From positions 937,467 to 1,001,466 of the forward strand of contig SCFE01000076.1 of assembly GCA_004352715.1 (NCBI GenBank): a stretch of DNA of 64,000 nt, written 5' to 3'. Source of the DNA: Hofstenia miamia. Taxonomy: Eukaryota > Xenacoelomorpha > Acoela. The notes under the pieces are model-generated. The model ran no database searches. It was not told where the DNA came from and saw only the letters and a list, made by a program, of their open reading frames with translations. Both the position numbers and the translations under genes were made by a program. The first letter of the stretch is position 1; the number at the start of each line of letters is the position of its first letter. This document shows, piece after piece, positions 1 to 12,100 of the stretch.

Positions 1-1990
1 ATAATTCTTTCAGTATCAACCACTAATTCTTGAAAATTAATGTTTGAAATCTTCACATCATCAGCAAAGATGTAGCAAAGTGATTGACAACAATTTGGTA
101 AGTCATTTATAAAAGCTAAAAATTGTATTGGATCTAAAAATGATCCATGTGGAACACCACTTGTAATAATACAGCTCTTTAATACGATATTACGAAATTT
201 TACCACCTGTCCACGATTTTTCAAGTATGATGCTAATAATTTTTAAAAATTTCCACCAATTTTGAATAATTGGAGTTTTTCAATTAATTTTCCATGTGGG
301 ACTTTATTAAATGCTTTGCTAAAATTCATATTTAATGTAGATATGATTTTATTTTCATCAAATTCTTAATAGACAACATCTAAATATGATAATAATTGTG
401 CAGCAATTGATCTTTTATTGGTAAAACCAAATTGATTATTCGATAGAGAATTTCGTATAATGGGATAGAGATTCCAAAATATAATCCTTTCAAATATGAG
501 TCCAATCTTAGGCAAAATACTTATTGGTCTATAGTTCCTAACATTTTTTTTACATCCACTTTTTAAAATTGGTGTAATATAAGATCTTTTCCATATATTT
601 GGAATTGAGCAATTCCGTATGCAATTTTTAAAATGATTTAAGATATGAACGGAAAGTTCATTTCGAAATTCATATATAAATTTAGCAGGTATATCATTTA
701 AACCACATCCACTAGGCGTAATCATATCTGAAGCTTTACAAACCATATCTAAGTTTATTTGAATTTCATTATATGTTTGTAAATCAAAAGAAGAAAAAAT
801 TTCGTCGTTTTCTTATTAAACAGAGGAAAAGTAGCTGTTAAATAATTTGCTAGCCTGTAGTGGATCTTCAGCAATAATTTCTTCCAAATATATCGGTAGT
901 GGAATGGGTGATTGATTAAGAGATTGTAAAAATTTAAAACAGTTATTGATATTTTTTGTAGAACACAGACTTTCAATGAATAAAACTTTATCTAATTCAG
1001 CAGTTATAATCGTTACATAATTGATAATAGATTTTATTTGGTTTTAGTAGTTTTTTATATAAAGAATTGCATCTATTAAATAAATGAATTGTGTGAGATG
1101 TAAAATATGATGGAAAATCATTTCGTTTATTTCTCTTCATAGGAACATGTAGTTGAATACTTTTAAATAATTCATTGAACCAGAAATTTGTGTATATTTC
1201 TGTATCCTTTGACATCTCATTAAACGAAAACAATAAACATTGGTAAGCTGCAGTTCGGTTTTTATGATCTATCAAATTAAACGAAAATTTTGATTTACGA
1301 ATTGATTTATCAACTTCAGATCATTTATATTAGGAAATGAAATATTAATATTCATGAAAATAATACATTGATCAGAGAAGCTTAGCATAGGAGACATAAA
1401 CCAATTTTCATCATTTTCCAAATTACTATCATTTGTAAATATTAAATCAAGAGTATTTCCATTGATATGTGTTTTTATTAAAAGTCAAAAATTATTTGAT
1501 CATATTCATTAGGGGAGATACCACTTGAAATATCAAGCAATGGAAAGTTGAAATCACACATTATGTAGATTAAATGTGAAATACTTGGCTGGTAAAGATC
1601 AAATAAAGTTTTCATTTTTAGTATATAGTCAATTATCGTTGGAGAAGGCCGATATTTACTAGTGCTTGGGGGAATGTATAAGCAAATAAATCGCAATAAA
1701 CTGTTGTCCAACTGAAACACTGTAGAGCATGAAAATTCGCAATCAACTGAATCTTGTAAATTAACAATCTTAGATGACTTTTTACACAGAATTGCACATC
1801 CTCCATGTTTAGAAAGACTTTCTCCTCTTCTTATACATAAACTTGCAATCATATAATTTGTTCCTGAAACTAATGAATCATAAAATGTAAATTCATCCCA
1901 CCATGTTTCGGTCAAACAAACAAATGAAATATCATATGCTATTATATAATTCATTAGTGAAACTTGNTGAAACTTGCTTCTCAATTTTTA
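1..1990 (-). pseudogene. LINE ORF2 remnant (endonuclease + reverse transcriptase)
   Basis: Decayed ORF2 of a non-LTR retrotransposon, read from about 1990 down to the window edge, where it is cut off. The APE-type endonuclease lies at 1984-1478, with LTETWW, a GGCAI segment and CDFNFP where intact relatives usually have GDFN. A linker at 1275-997 has the usual hydrophobic/basic pattern. The RT begins at 746 with NYRPISILPK and QFGF, continues past stops at about 365 and 243 through SKAFNKVPH (the family normally has D where N is seen) and SGVPHGS, and reaches the catalytic FADD at about 55-70. The order EN-linker-RT fits the CR1/Jockey/I supergroup, but I cannot assign a clade. The many stops and altered catalytic residues make it inactive. 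Confidence 0.85.
1958..1976. other. One-base N join with a 9-bp repeat
   Basis: A single N at 1967 is flanked on both sides by the same nine bases (tgaaacttg). This is the smallest example in the window of a contig overlap left unmerged. It falls inside the LINE endonuclease and adds a spurious frame disturbance. Confidence 0.7.
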
Positions 1991-2273
1991 GAATGCTGCA
2001 GCAGTTGGTATACATAAATTTAAAATGTCGTGTCGTATATAGTCAATCCACTTGAACTATAGTGTTATCCATAAAAAGCGAAAGATTTCTAATCTTAAGT
2101 CTACTTTTGTCCACTCCTTTATTTATTAAATATCTCTTCTTGAAACATAATTTTTCTTTTTCACGATCATTTTTACTTAAACAAGATTTAATAAAGATAT
2201 TTAAATGCAAGTCTTAATTTATAAGCATTAGAAAGAATTAATCTTTTATTCCATATAGATCCCATGTTTAGAA

Positions 2274-2835
2274 TTATAGGTTTGGGTTTGGAAGAATGTA
2301 GTTTTCCATTTGAATGAATTCAGTAATACAATTTGAATCAATATTAAGATGTGAAAAAATATAATTGATATTTTTTCTATCTTGTTTAAGCTTTGCATGA
2401 TAATTTAACGATTCTTCTGATTCTTTTACACCGAATATAATAATTTTCTGTTTAAATGATTCATCTTTATTTATATGAGATTCTATCGTATTTTCTACTT
2501 TAGAAGCGAAATTATCAATGCTTTTATTTAAATTTAACTTTAAATTCTTTAATTCATTCCTTAAAGAATTTATATTTTCATTCAATTTTTCAATTGATAA
2601 AGAAATTGTATTCATTTGACTTTCAGAATTGTTTTCAGTAAGAAACAAGAAATGTTTTTTATCAACGCATTCACTACATAGAGTCAAGAAATGTTTTCGG
2701 TATTGGATTATTGATTCTATACAGTTGCTTGAAAATCCTGTACATTTTTTATTCAAATGCAAATGTTTATTGCAATTAATGCATTTGAAAATTTTGTCAT
2801 CTTTTATGACTGAATTACATCCATGGTAACTTTAG
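2274..2835 (-). pseudogene. LINE ORF1 remnant with zinc finger and coiled coil
   Basis: This lies just upstream (minus strand) of the ORF2 remnant, as expected for ORF1 of the same element. Reading down from about 2835, a cysteine/histidine cluster (C-x10-C-x2-C, then H, C and a late C-x2-C before DKK) looks like the PHD-type finger seen in several CR1-group ORF1 proteins. It is followed by a long Leu/Asn/Lys-rich segment with coiled-coil spacing (about 2640-2480) and then KIIIFGVKES, which resembles the start of the RRM-like/ORF1 core. The frame stops at 2274. The LINE assignment rests mainly on context; the finger itself is clear. Confidence 0.6.
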
Positions 2836-3304
2836 CAGTTCGACAAAGGCAAACTTTGTCGGCTCATTCGGAGTATTTCTATTTATATGATTGGCGTATG
2901 GTTGCTGCCGACTTATTCCGAACTAAATCATTTCATTATATCAAGATCGGCTTAAAAATTGATTGATTATTATTTTTAACTAGAGCCCTCTCTCAGGTTA
3001 TAATGCTGACGCAGGCCTGAGATCACCTGGATTATATCACTCCATTAGCTAACAAGCATGATCAGACAAAGCCGTTATAAGAAATACATATCTCTTCTAC
3101 TTCCACCCACGGCATGTTTTACCATGAATATCATTGCAAAACTCAGACTCAAACATTTGCAATTTGCAAATGTAGTTTTCACTGATATTCATAATTAATC
3201 TTTTATATTCATCCTACAAGTGTTGAATATTTTGCTAAGAAATTCAATTATTGTTATTAGCAACAAATTATTTTGTTATGCCATACAATCAAGTTCCAAA
3301 AATT

Positions 3305-3773
3305 TTAAATATCATAAGTGTTTTTCTTTCCCATCATTACTAGTAGGGAAAATGAACCTTTGAAAGGGATCTGACTTTCACCACATGCTCTCAATCGGCA
3401 ACTTGTTGGTCTGATTAGACTTCGTGCTAAGATCAATTCCTTAAAATCACTGTATGATAGTACATTACATTGTGCTCCAGAATCCACTTTCATGTGAATT
3501 TTCTGACCATTTATTGTTGCAATCGTTTTGTTTGATTTTGAGAACTGTTTTTTGCGAAATGATTTTTTACCACATTTATTGCATGTGCGTTCAAAAGCAG
3601 GGCAATTAGTATTGTGATGAGTTTTACCACACTTTCCACAATCAATTTTGTTTGAATCGAGTTCGGCTGCTTGCAGAAAAAGATTGAAGTCCCGATACCA
3701 TCTATTCCATTCATTTGCTATATTTGAAGAATCCAATGGAAGTATATTTGGTTTTAGAAACTCTCTGTCACCA
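3305..3773 (-). pseudogene. Gypsy-type gag/protease fragment
   Basis: The open frame 3736-3305 starts with a gag-like W-x2-W-x3-F-x2-F pattern and passes into a CCHC zinc knuckle (C-x2-C-x3-H-x4-C) and a second, incomplete knuckle. It then reaches a retropepsin-like site with the catalytic triad DSGA in the context MKVDSGAQCNVLS. In full-length Ty3/Gypsy elements gag alone is several hundred residues, so the capsid region has been deleted internally. There is no RT, RNase H or integrase after the protease. It directly adjoins the LTR at 3774-3959, with a primer-binding-site-like TGG between them. Inactive relic. Confidence 0.75.
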
Positions 3774-3959
3774 TGTTAGTAGCGTAACGATTATAAGACA
3801 ACATTATGTAAAATGTTTTATTGTGACTAAAAGATACAAGTATATATATTAGTGTACTATGAAACATACATGCCAGGCCACGACAACTTGCGATGACTGT
3901 TTACTAGTTCTGTGGTTAGCTTGACGGGGACCTGTAAACTTATACCTGATCAACCCACA
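3774..3959 (-). repeat. LTR of the Gypsy-type relic
   Basis: A 186-bp segment that on the minus strand begins TGTGGGTTG and ends CTACTAACA (TG...CA ends). It contains an AATAAA polyadenylation signal about 50 bases before its end. Immediately after it come TGGTGACAG, a plausible primer binding site, and then the gag fragment. The matching second LTR is absent, so the element is truncated on its inner side. Confidence 0.65.
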
Positions 3960-4523
3960 GTAGATTTGGTAGCATCGTCTTTTCAAGTTCTTTCAATTAT
4001 TATCTAGATTTTTTCTTTAAGATTTAACCATTCACTTTTTCGTTTAATATCTTAGAAATCATTACTTTATGTTTTTGTAATGCCAATTTGTTTCCTATGT
4101 TTGACTAATTAATGTACTTTCTAGTTGTTAGTTGTACCGATTTTGATTGTGGAATGGTGAAAATAAATATTGGGTGTGAAGTTTGAGAGTGAAATAAAGA
4201 AGAATGCTTGAAATAAATCAAAATTACTGTTATAAAAACAAATCCTGATTTATTATAATTTGGGATAATCGCAATCATTTAAAAAAATCCGCTCTAGTTA
4301 GTTCAAATCAAAACCTTATTAAATCTAGTAGTAGAAACTAGTAAATAAACTTAGTTTATCGGTAAAATATTTTAAGTTTGCTACAGTTGTTAAATCTATG
4401 GGATTATACATTGACAATGCAAACAAGAAATGTTTTTAAAAATCATAAAGTACTAAGAAATAAAATGTAATTACAAAATTGCTGACATTAAATGCATTCC
4501 TCCTTCCCAGCTTCGGGATCTAC

Positions 4524-4917
4524 CTATTGCTTTCGCTTTAGTTTGAATGAATATTCACTATCCCACCAAAACATATCTCGTGTTTGAAACATTAGCAAAG
4601 CGTCAAAATGTTTTTTGTTTGCAAATGGAAGGCTTACTAAGGTTCCCAATATCAGAACCGTTACGCTTCCAATGAAACTATATCATAAAGTAGGAGATAC
4701 TTAGAAAGGTACGTGCTAAAAAAGGGGTATCTTCTTCAGAAAGAGCAGAAATATGTGGTTCCATTTTGTGGCGCAATGTATCGCATATTAAATCATTATA
4801 CATCGGCATCGTCAAGTTAGTGAAATTGCTTGAACTGATTTTAGGTAATAACTGACTTGCTGGAGGCTTATATATTTGAGCTCCAAATCTAATAATTACG
4901 TTCAAAACTATGGCAAC
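4524..4917 (-). pseudogene. SLC5-family symporter, last coding exon (frameshifted)
   Basis: The exon begins after a TATTTTAG acceptor. It encodes a membrane-like start followed by FGAQIYKPP, the segment that follows a late transmembrane helix in SLC5 sodium-coupled solute symporters, then a polar loop. A second hydrophobic helix (YSFIGSVTVLILGTLVSLPF) and a short basic tail end at TAG (4524-4526). The two helices are in different frames: one extra base near 4680 breaks the reading (394 nt = 131 codons + 1). The upstream exon ends in phase 0 and this one starts in phase 0. This could be a true pseudogene or a consensus error; the substrate cannot be inferred. Confidence 0.6.
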
Positions 4918-5656
4918 CTAAAATACAAGGAATGCGTGATCTTTACTAAATAGCAAAAGTTTACGACATTGCTAGTTTGTGTGAAACTCAAATATATTGA
5001 CTTCTTTTAAAAGCATTATGAAAAAACACACTGATTGTGACTCTGTTTCAATTTGAAATCTTTTGACAGGAAATGGATTGGATTACTATAAAAAAAATTC
5101 AGCTTTAAAACATGATGTCTTAGGATTTATACGAATAGCAAGCAAAGGCTTTCAACTGAAAATATTTATTTGAGAATAGATTGTGAAAAACATTATAGGG
5201 ATCAGAAAATGTCTGCCCGTCCATCAACATATTATAAAATATTCATTATATTATTTCTGTGAAGTTTTAATTAATTGTTCTCTCATTATGGAATATATAA
5301 AAATCTGAACAAAATAAATTATATTCACAAAGAACAAACTGATTATGAAACTAATATTTCACATCTTTGTTAAATATATCAATTTTGACTTACAACATTC
5401 ATAAAAGAGTTTTTTATTCCTCTCAACAAATATTAAAGATGAAGGTAATTTTCAACCATCTAAACTTACCTCACTTTATTGTTGTTTGTGATTCACTCTT
5501 TTACTGTGTCTCTTCTTTGCTCTTTATCCGCTTACTTTAATATACATGTTCCAAGGTTGGATATCCGGTTTTCGAAAAATATTGGGTATTGGGTGATATT
5601 GAGGGGTATACCCAATATATTGGGTTATATTGGGCAATATTGGGGTTTTCGATAAA

Positions 5657-6352
5657 CAGGAGGGTCGTCACAATTTTACCTTAAGTTGTAGGTACAGACG
5701 TCAATCAACGTAGATTAGAATAGAACTGCAAAAAGGAACAGGTTAAACAAAATTAATATTTTTTGTTATCCAAACCTAACTACAGTCGTTACAATAAAAA
5801 AATCGTTGGCCCCGTATGCCGCACTTAACGTGAGCCCAATTATCGCACATTCGACATTGTAGCGATTCAGAATATGTTGCAATTCCAGCCATCATTGCCG
5901 CTCTCAGTTTGCATTGCGTCATCACTACGAGGATACTTGTTCATTATAGTTTCAAAACGGGTTCGCTTCTTTGCAATCTTCTTTTCATCGCTAATAGTCT
6001 GTTTTTTTCCATGTATCTTATCAACACCTTTTGGCTAGAAAGAGTTGAAATTCTGTTCGACTTTCATTCATACGTGAATGCAGTTTCGTAAAATTCCGTG
6101 CCTCAGTCCAAAAACTTCGCTCTACATCAGCTTCTGATGACATGGCGTTGCCGAGTGAAGTAGCGAATAAGGACAGCTCACACCACAAGACGGTCAGTAA
6201 ACCTAGACTATTATTACAGTGACCAGGAGAAATCTACTTCTTTTCTGATCATACTAATTCTCACGCTAATTTTTCGCTATCAAAAATTTACTTTACCAGA
6301 TGTGCCAAGAGTACATTTTAACATTTTTAAAAATCCCTTGGGTACGGCCCTG
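5657..6352 (-). mobile_element. hAT-like element core with hAT-type termini
   Basis: The left edge reads CAGGAGGGTCG. The right edge on the minus strand reads CAGGGCCGTACCC, the classic short hAT terminus. The flanking 8-mers (tcgataaa / aagtcaat) do not match, so either the insertion was rearranged or the boundary is off. It encloses the transposase tail at 5862-6190. Confidence 0.5.
5862..6190 (-). pseudogene. hAT transposase C-terminal (dimerisation) remnant
   Basis: Reading down from 6190, SLFATSLGNAMSSEADVERSF matches the hAT C-terminal dimerisation motif (L..A...l..p.SS...ER.FS). A HSRMKVEQ segment, an in-frame TAG near 6035 and a lysine-rich tail follow. Only about 100 codons of a family that is usually 550-700 residues remain, and the catalytic D, D and E are all missing. 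Confidence 0.65.
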
Positions 6353-6603
6353 AAGTCAATTAATGTACGACAAATAGTGGTAGATAAATATTGGGTATTG
6401 ATTTTATAATATTGGGTATTGGGTCTTGGTCCTTGGGTATTGGGGGTTATCCCCAATATATTGGTTGGGTATACTCAAGCCAATATTTTTGGCCAACATT
6501 GCATGTACACTGGTAGAGAAAGTTTCTGTTCGTTTGTTAGTTTCTGATCACTTAAAGTAATTTCTACTACAGAAAGCTTACTCTAATGCTATACAGTCCC
6601 ATT

Positions 6604-6835
6604 TAAGGTGGTGGTCAGACCTACAACTTTATTTACAACTTTTTCCAATTTAATAAGGTTGTCAGCAAAAGTTGTAAGTGTGGACGTAAAAAACTTTGTT
6701 GTTAACAAAGTTTTCAAAGTTAAATCGATTCTACTTTGGGTGCCAACTTTTTGTGAGATAATAAAGTTTACAACAAATTTTTATGTGTGAACGCGAGAAA
6801 ACTTTGTTGTGAACTTTTCAAAACAAATTATGAGT
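6604..6835. repeat. AACTTTGTT-rich internal repeats, MITE-like
   Basis: A short tract with at least six variants of AACTTTGTT / AACTTTTT and their complements, opening with GGTGGTCAGACC. The pattern of imperfect direct and inverted copies is typical of a small non-autonomous DNA element. I could not find clean terminal repeats. Confidence 0.35.
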
Positions 6836-7552
6836 GTTATCACAAGACGAAAAAATAATTAAATAATTAGCTTCTACTGTAAATTAGTGTACTTCATATT
6901 TCAAGTGTGATATGAATGTAATAGTGTCATTGAACATTGAATGTCGATTCAGTGGTGTAATTTCTGTAAATATGAACTCTAGGGATTTAAGTATCTAAAC
7001 AATAACACTATATTTAATTGTAACTTTCAACTTAACGTTTGCAGTTATATATTGTAAATGAAACGTTGTAGAAATGATTTAGAATTTATATGTTAGTAAA
7101 CATGACCATTGCCCACTGTGCCCTTAAAAGCAAAAAACCAATAAGATCCCATGATTCATTATCAAATTTTATTTTCAAATTAAACGTCAGGTTTAATTAA
7201 TTAAGGGTGGCGGAGTTTTTATCTTGACGAGATTATTTTGAATTCCGGATCCCCACCGGCGTTAAGCTCTGTTTATTAATTCGGCCTAAAATTAAGATTC
7301 CAAATCATCACCATCAATCTTTGAAAGTAATCTATCAAGCAATAATTATTTACATAGGATTACCAATTTTCAAACAAAAAAAGTTATTAAAATTTGCTAC
7401 ATTAAAATCATTGAGTGATTTGTCTAGATTTTATGGTTTTTGTCTTTAAATGACTAATGAGATATTTAGGGTTAATCCGATTAGTTAAGTGCGTATGTGT
7501 TCATTACACGCTTTTTCAACTGTACAAATGCATGATGTAATTCCAAAAGCGG

Positions 7553-7735
7553 GCCGAAACAGCCATGCCGGTCACAACCAGTCAAAAGAGAATTGAACCT
7601 ATAAAAATAGTGAAACCATGTAAAGAGGTCAAAACAGGTACTGTATGATGTGAGGACCGGACAAAACCGGTACCCACATGAGGTAAAAACCAGTCAACAT
7701 CGGTCTCCGCACCGGTCATGGTCGCCAATTGAGGG
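7553..7735. repeat. Cluster of ACCGGT / ACCAGTC motifs
   Basis: Within 180 bases there are at least eight copies of GCCGGTC, ACCGG(T/A) or ACCAGTC on both strands. This is a GC-richer island in very AT-rich DNA and contains no ORF. It could be a degenerate minisatellite. Confidence 0.35.
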
Positions 7736-8101
7736 TACCCCTTCCATCTCTGAATTAAGCTCTAGTGTGCACGATTCACTTTTCGGATCATTCATTATCC
7801 AGTTAATTATTTACTACTCATTAATAATCATGTGGTTAATCGATAAAAAACGAAATCAATAGAGCTCGGTGAAGAAAAGCTTTGCTTATGAAATGCAAGC
7901 TTTTTGAGCTTTAACATTAACAACATACACATTTAAAGAGTACATCAATGATTGCCTTTGATAATTTAGAAAATAAATTGTATCCAGACAACCCTGATAT
8001 GCGATATGTAAATGATTTTAACGACACTGAAAACTTTGTTATTCAATAACTGCAACAAATCATGATTTAGTGAGTCAATCTATTTAAATGTGCAGTACCT
8101 A

Positions 8102-8127
8102 TATATATATATATATATATATATATA
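8102..8127. repeat. (TA)n microsatellite
   Basis: About 13 uninterrupted TA units. Confidence 0.9.
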
Positions 8128-8179
8128 GCATAATTCAACAATTAATTTTCTAAGTATTTAACTAGACTGAAATTCTTAC

Positions 8180-8478
8180 AATAAATCCAACTGTAGCTTC
8201 CTTATCATTTGCTATTCTAACAGAAAAGCCAAGAAGAAACACTCCAAGTATAGGCCTACCAATAATTCTAAAAATTCCCATTGCTACCTGCAAAATTTGG
8301 CCAAATTGGCCAATAAACCATGCTAATACCAAAGCAACTAATCCATAATTAACAGCTAGAATTTTCAACATATGCTTAACGAAACTGTTTTTCCATAGAT
8401 GGCCAGAAATCTTTGAATATATTCTTCAAGGTTACAGCTGCTAATCCGTTTATTTCTGAAGAGACAGTCCAGGAAACC
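8180..8478 (-). pseudogene. SLC5-family symporter, penultimate coding exon (frameshifted)
   Basis: Bounded by an AG acceptor (8480-8479) and a GTAAGA donor just below 8180. It encodes SSEINGLAAVTLKNIFKDFWP, close to the conserved SSxxNxLAxVTLxD segment of SLC5 transporters. It then gives a hydrophobic helix and GQILQVAMGIFRIIGRPILG, matching the QxxQAxxxxxGxxGGPLLG stretch, where the second G of GGP is R here. An extra base near 8391 shifts the frame between these two parts (299 nt). The exon joins in phase 0 to the exon at 4917. Upstream exons are not seen; they may lie in the N gaps at 8498, 10210 or 12152. Confidence 0.6.
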
Positions 8479-8497
8479 CTATATAATATATATATAT

Positions 8498-8518
8498 NNN
8501 NNNNNNNNNNNNNNNNNN
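8498..8518. other. Assembly gap (21 N)
   Basis: Run of N adjoining a TA repeat immediately upstream of the SLC5 exon. Confidence 0.95.
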
Positions 8519-8718
8519 GTTGGTAAGAAAGTTCATGGACACTTAGTTACCTTAGTATGTTATTTTCTTATACTATCATTGTGCTGATGGATTTTTTTTT
8601 TTAATTATGGCATTGTATTTGGCAAACGATCTTGGGACGCTGGATTCGCAGTAGACATCCTTGTCAGTAATTTAGCAATAATTATTTTCTTCCAAGTGAC
8701 AATGAACTTTTTATATAC

Positions 8719-8722
8719 CCTA

Positions 8723-8768
<46 letters not shown>
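8719..8768. repeat. (TA)n microsatellite
   Basis: Long TA run interrupted once. The apparent ORFs running through it on both strands are repeat artefacts. Confidence 0.9.
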
Positions 8769-8770
<2 letters not shown>

Positions 8771-8989
8771 TCAAATAGCCTTTGTTTTTGGTTATTGATT
8801 GCACAAATTCCATCTATACAATTTCCAAAAAATGATATGTACAACTATTTAAAATATATACAAACATATTTACAAAATGAACATACAGAATGTACAATAA
8901 AATAAACAAAAGCTACCACAATTAAGTAAAAAACAAATAATAAAAAAAGAAAACAGCACAACAAAAATGAATACAAATTAAAAATACAG

Positions 8990-9145
8990 AAAAGAATATT
9001 TAGTACTTTTGGCAGAAATTTTTAGTTTTTGAATATCCAAATATGAATTGGTTTGCAAGCAGGTTTTCTTTAAGTAATTTTTTAAAAGTTCTTAAATCTG
9101 ATTCATTGCGAAGATTTTAATCTAACTTGTTCTAAAGATTACAAA
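8990..9145 (-). pseudogene. LINE ORF2 C-terminal tail remnant
   Basis: On the minus strand, NKLD*NLRNESDLRTFKKLLKENLL has the ending common to CR1/Jockey-group ORF2 proteins (W/N..LP..+R...S...FK..LK..L), with two stop codons. Nothing upstream is clearly RT, so this is a scrap, and the identification rests on one short motif. Confidence 0.4.
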
Positions 9146-9149
9146 CACT

Positions 9150-12100
9150 TGTAGTGTGTTTTATCCAGATTATTCAGTACATTGTAAGCTGATGTATCCA
9201 TAATGGTAATGCATTAATTCGCCCTTCCAAAATTACTGTGCTTCCATGTTGAATTAGTCTTTCTAAACAAGTAAAATGCTTGTAAATAATGTATTATTCA
9301 GACGCAAAAAATCCAAGTGCATGGTAATTAGAAGAAAAGTCACTAAGAATTTTGGGAAACAAACGTTATTTATTCATTTGTAAGATTTCCTTCTGTAAAG
9401 CCAATGTTATGAAATTGCATTTGTACCAGTTGAATGTGTTTCGATTTGATGAGGGAGACGGTCAAAACTTTACTTTGATTGACATAGTGTAATAATGTAC
9501 ATTTTGTCATTCACCAGATGAATAGTTCTTTAATATAGTAAATGTTGTTGTAAGCATTTCACGCACATAAAAAAACACATCAGATTTCAAACAAGGTATT
9601 TTTGCATTTTAAAAAATTAATATTACTAACTTTGTTTCATCTGATTACAAAATAGTATACAAATTTCACAATGTTTTTACACGTTTAACATTTTTGCTAA
9701 CAAAAATTTAAATTAGACTTGATGAAAATTAATTTTTAAAGGAGAATTATTTCTAATCACACATCAACCTTTTTTGGAATATAATTTTGCGATCTATGCA
9801 TTTAGAAACGTAAAGTTGAGGTGTATGCAAAATCAAAACGTATGCAAAACCAATATTTGCAAATTGTGTTAAAAAATGTAACCATAACAAAAGGAAACAC
9901 TTCAGATGTATTAAAACACGTAGTAATACATCAAAATCTGGAGCTAAATCTAGTAATAAATATATATATTTTAGACTCTCAAATCGTAGAAAAATGCTTG
10001 GAAATCCGAAATATATTGGCATTTTCTCCAATGCTATGTCTTAGAAACTCTAATAATATCAGATTTATTTTTAAAAATTCTCAATCTCTATATGATTTTA
10101 AAAAATTTAATAGGTAAATTAAGTTAAAATCCGGTTTTCCTAATTGCATATTGCGAGATATATATTGTATATTTGAATACAATGAGTAAATCGCCTTGAA
10201 AAAGTATTTNNNNNNNNNNNNNNNNNNNNNNNNNNNNNNNNNNNNNNNNNNNNNNNNNNNNNNNNNNNNNNNNNNNNNNNNNNNNNNNNNNNNNNNNNNN
10301 NNNNNNNNNNNNNNNNNNNNNNNNNNNNNNNNNNNNNNNNNNNNNNNNNNNNNNNNNNNNNNNNNNNNNNNNNNNNNNNNNNNNNNNNNNNNNNNNNNNN
10401 NNNNNNNNNNNNNNNNNNNNNNNNNNNNNNNNNNNNNNNNNNNNNNNNNNNNNNNNNNNNNNNNNNNNNNNNNNNNNNNNNNNNNNNNNNNNNNNNNNNN
10501 NNNNNNNNNNNNNNNNNNNNNNNNNNNNNNNNNNNNNNNNNNNNNNNNNNNNNNNNNNNNNNNNNNNNNNNNNNNNNNNNNNNNNNNNNNNNNNNNNNNN
10601 NGATAATTGTAATTTAAGCTATTTATTTCTATATTTAGAAAATGTTCCAAAGTTGCTTTAATACCTAATGTACAAAATGTAGTTTAAATCATTTAACGAT
10701 TGCTGTTGTGTTTTTATAATCTTATAAGCAATTACAAGTATATATTAATTTAAGTTTTATGTACTATATGTATGCTTAAATTTATTTTATATAGCTTTTA
10801 TGTTCATCTTCAATTTAAAAATTTTCCTTCTTTTCATGCAAACTGTTTACGACTATGTGTTTTGTAAAATCAATTAATTTAATCATTTTGCGTCAATGTA
10901 ATTTTTTATGAAAATCTGTTAGTTTTTTTGTAAATAAAAATGGTTTTCGAGTTTCATGACATCTAATTGATTCGTTTTTGAGATGGTGTTATGTATTCAT
11001 TTGCGATTATCAAAATTTACGAATTGACTGATGAAAAATGTGAATGTTAACGCTTTCTCAATAATTATGAAGTTTTTATTTTAAAATTCAGAAACTATTA
11101 AACAACTGCAAGTACTTTAACAATCATTGATTTGTAGAATGTCTTAAAATTTATATTTAAATTAAATATTCCAAAGGCAAGTAATTTTTTTCGAAAGGAA
11201 AAAACAAATGACCAAATTAAAAATTAAATATCCCAAAGGCAAGTAATTATTTTTTGAAAGGACAAAAGAAATCACCAAAAGGAAAATTTAATATCCCAAA
11301 GGCAAATAATTTTTTTCGAAAAGACAAAACAAATCATCGACGCACATGGAAAAACGTGAGAAAAGGAATGTAAGTGACAACAGTGAAAAAACGTCGTAAA
11401 AAATTTAAGTCTACAAACGTGGAAAAGACGTATACCGTGTATTTATTTAATTCTTAATATAAAAGACACCAATAAAATTTTAAAATGTAAGCAATTTCTT
11501 ATAATATAAAATTTGTATTTTTAAATGTTTTGTATATATGTGTATCAATAAACGCTAACAACCAATTTACGACACTAATAACAAAACATGTTATCAAAAA
11601 TCTTGAAACGTTTTTATTCTTGAATTCAACGAGAAAAACGTATTGAAAAAATATTTATTTCGTTATTACCAGAGACAGTGTTTGATAAATCGTTTTACTA
11701 TATTAACATTTTAGTTTTGTAGCATCTTTCATTTACATAATTTTATAAATTGGGAAAATTATGCTGTAATTGAGACTGTTTTCCAACTTGTGAAAAAATT
11801 CTAGTTTTATATGATTTGAAAGTGTTATTTAATTGTTATAATTGTAAAGGGATTTCATGTTTGGTAGATAACAATCTTTACAATTGGATACATTTTTTAC
11901 AGTTGAACAATAGAATATTGATAATACCACGTAATATTGACATTGTCTATGAAAGCATGCAACTTTATACATAGAGCGGATTAATGGAATTTCACATTGA
12001 TGAAAGAACTACACATAAAGATTTCAAAGTTTTTGGTAAGCTATTTTTATAATTAAATCTCAGATATTGTTTTGATTATTAACGCTTTTTGCAACATGAT

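Larger units (their letters stand above)
5555..6495. mobile_element. Foldback-like DNA element with inverted ends
   Basis: The left part (5555-5656) and right part (6380-6495) are rich in ATATTGGGTATTGGG units and are imperfect inverted copies of each other. Both contain AAAAATATTGG followed by GTATACCCA and AATATATTGGG when read inward. Between them lies a hAT-like core. I see no coding capacity in the arms. Confidence 0.5.

Noticed and set aside
8605-8905. ORFs with YIYIYIYI runs on both strands
   Set aside because: Translation of a TA microsatellite.
10081-10650. Long ORFs on both strands over 10210-10601
   Set aside because: They consist almost entirely of N.
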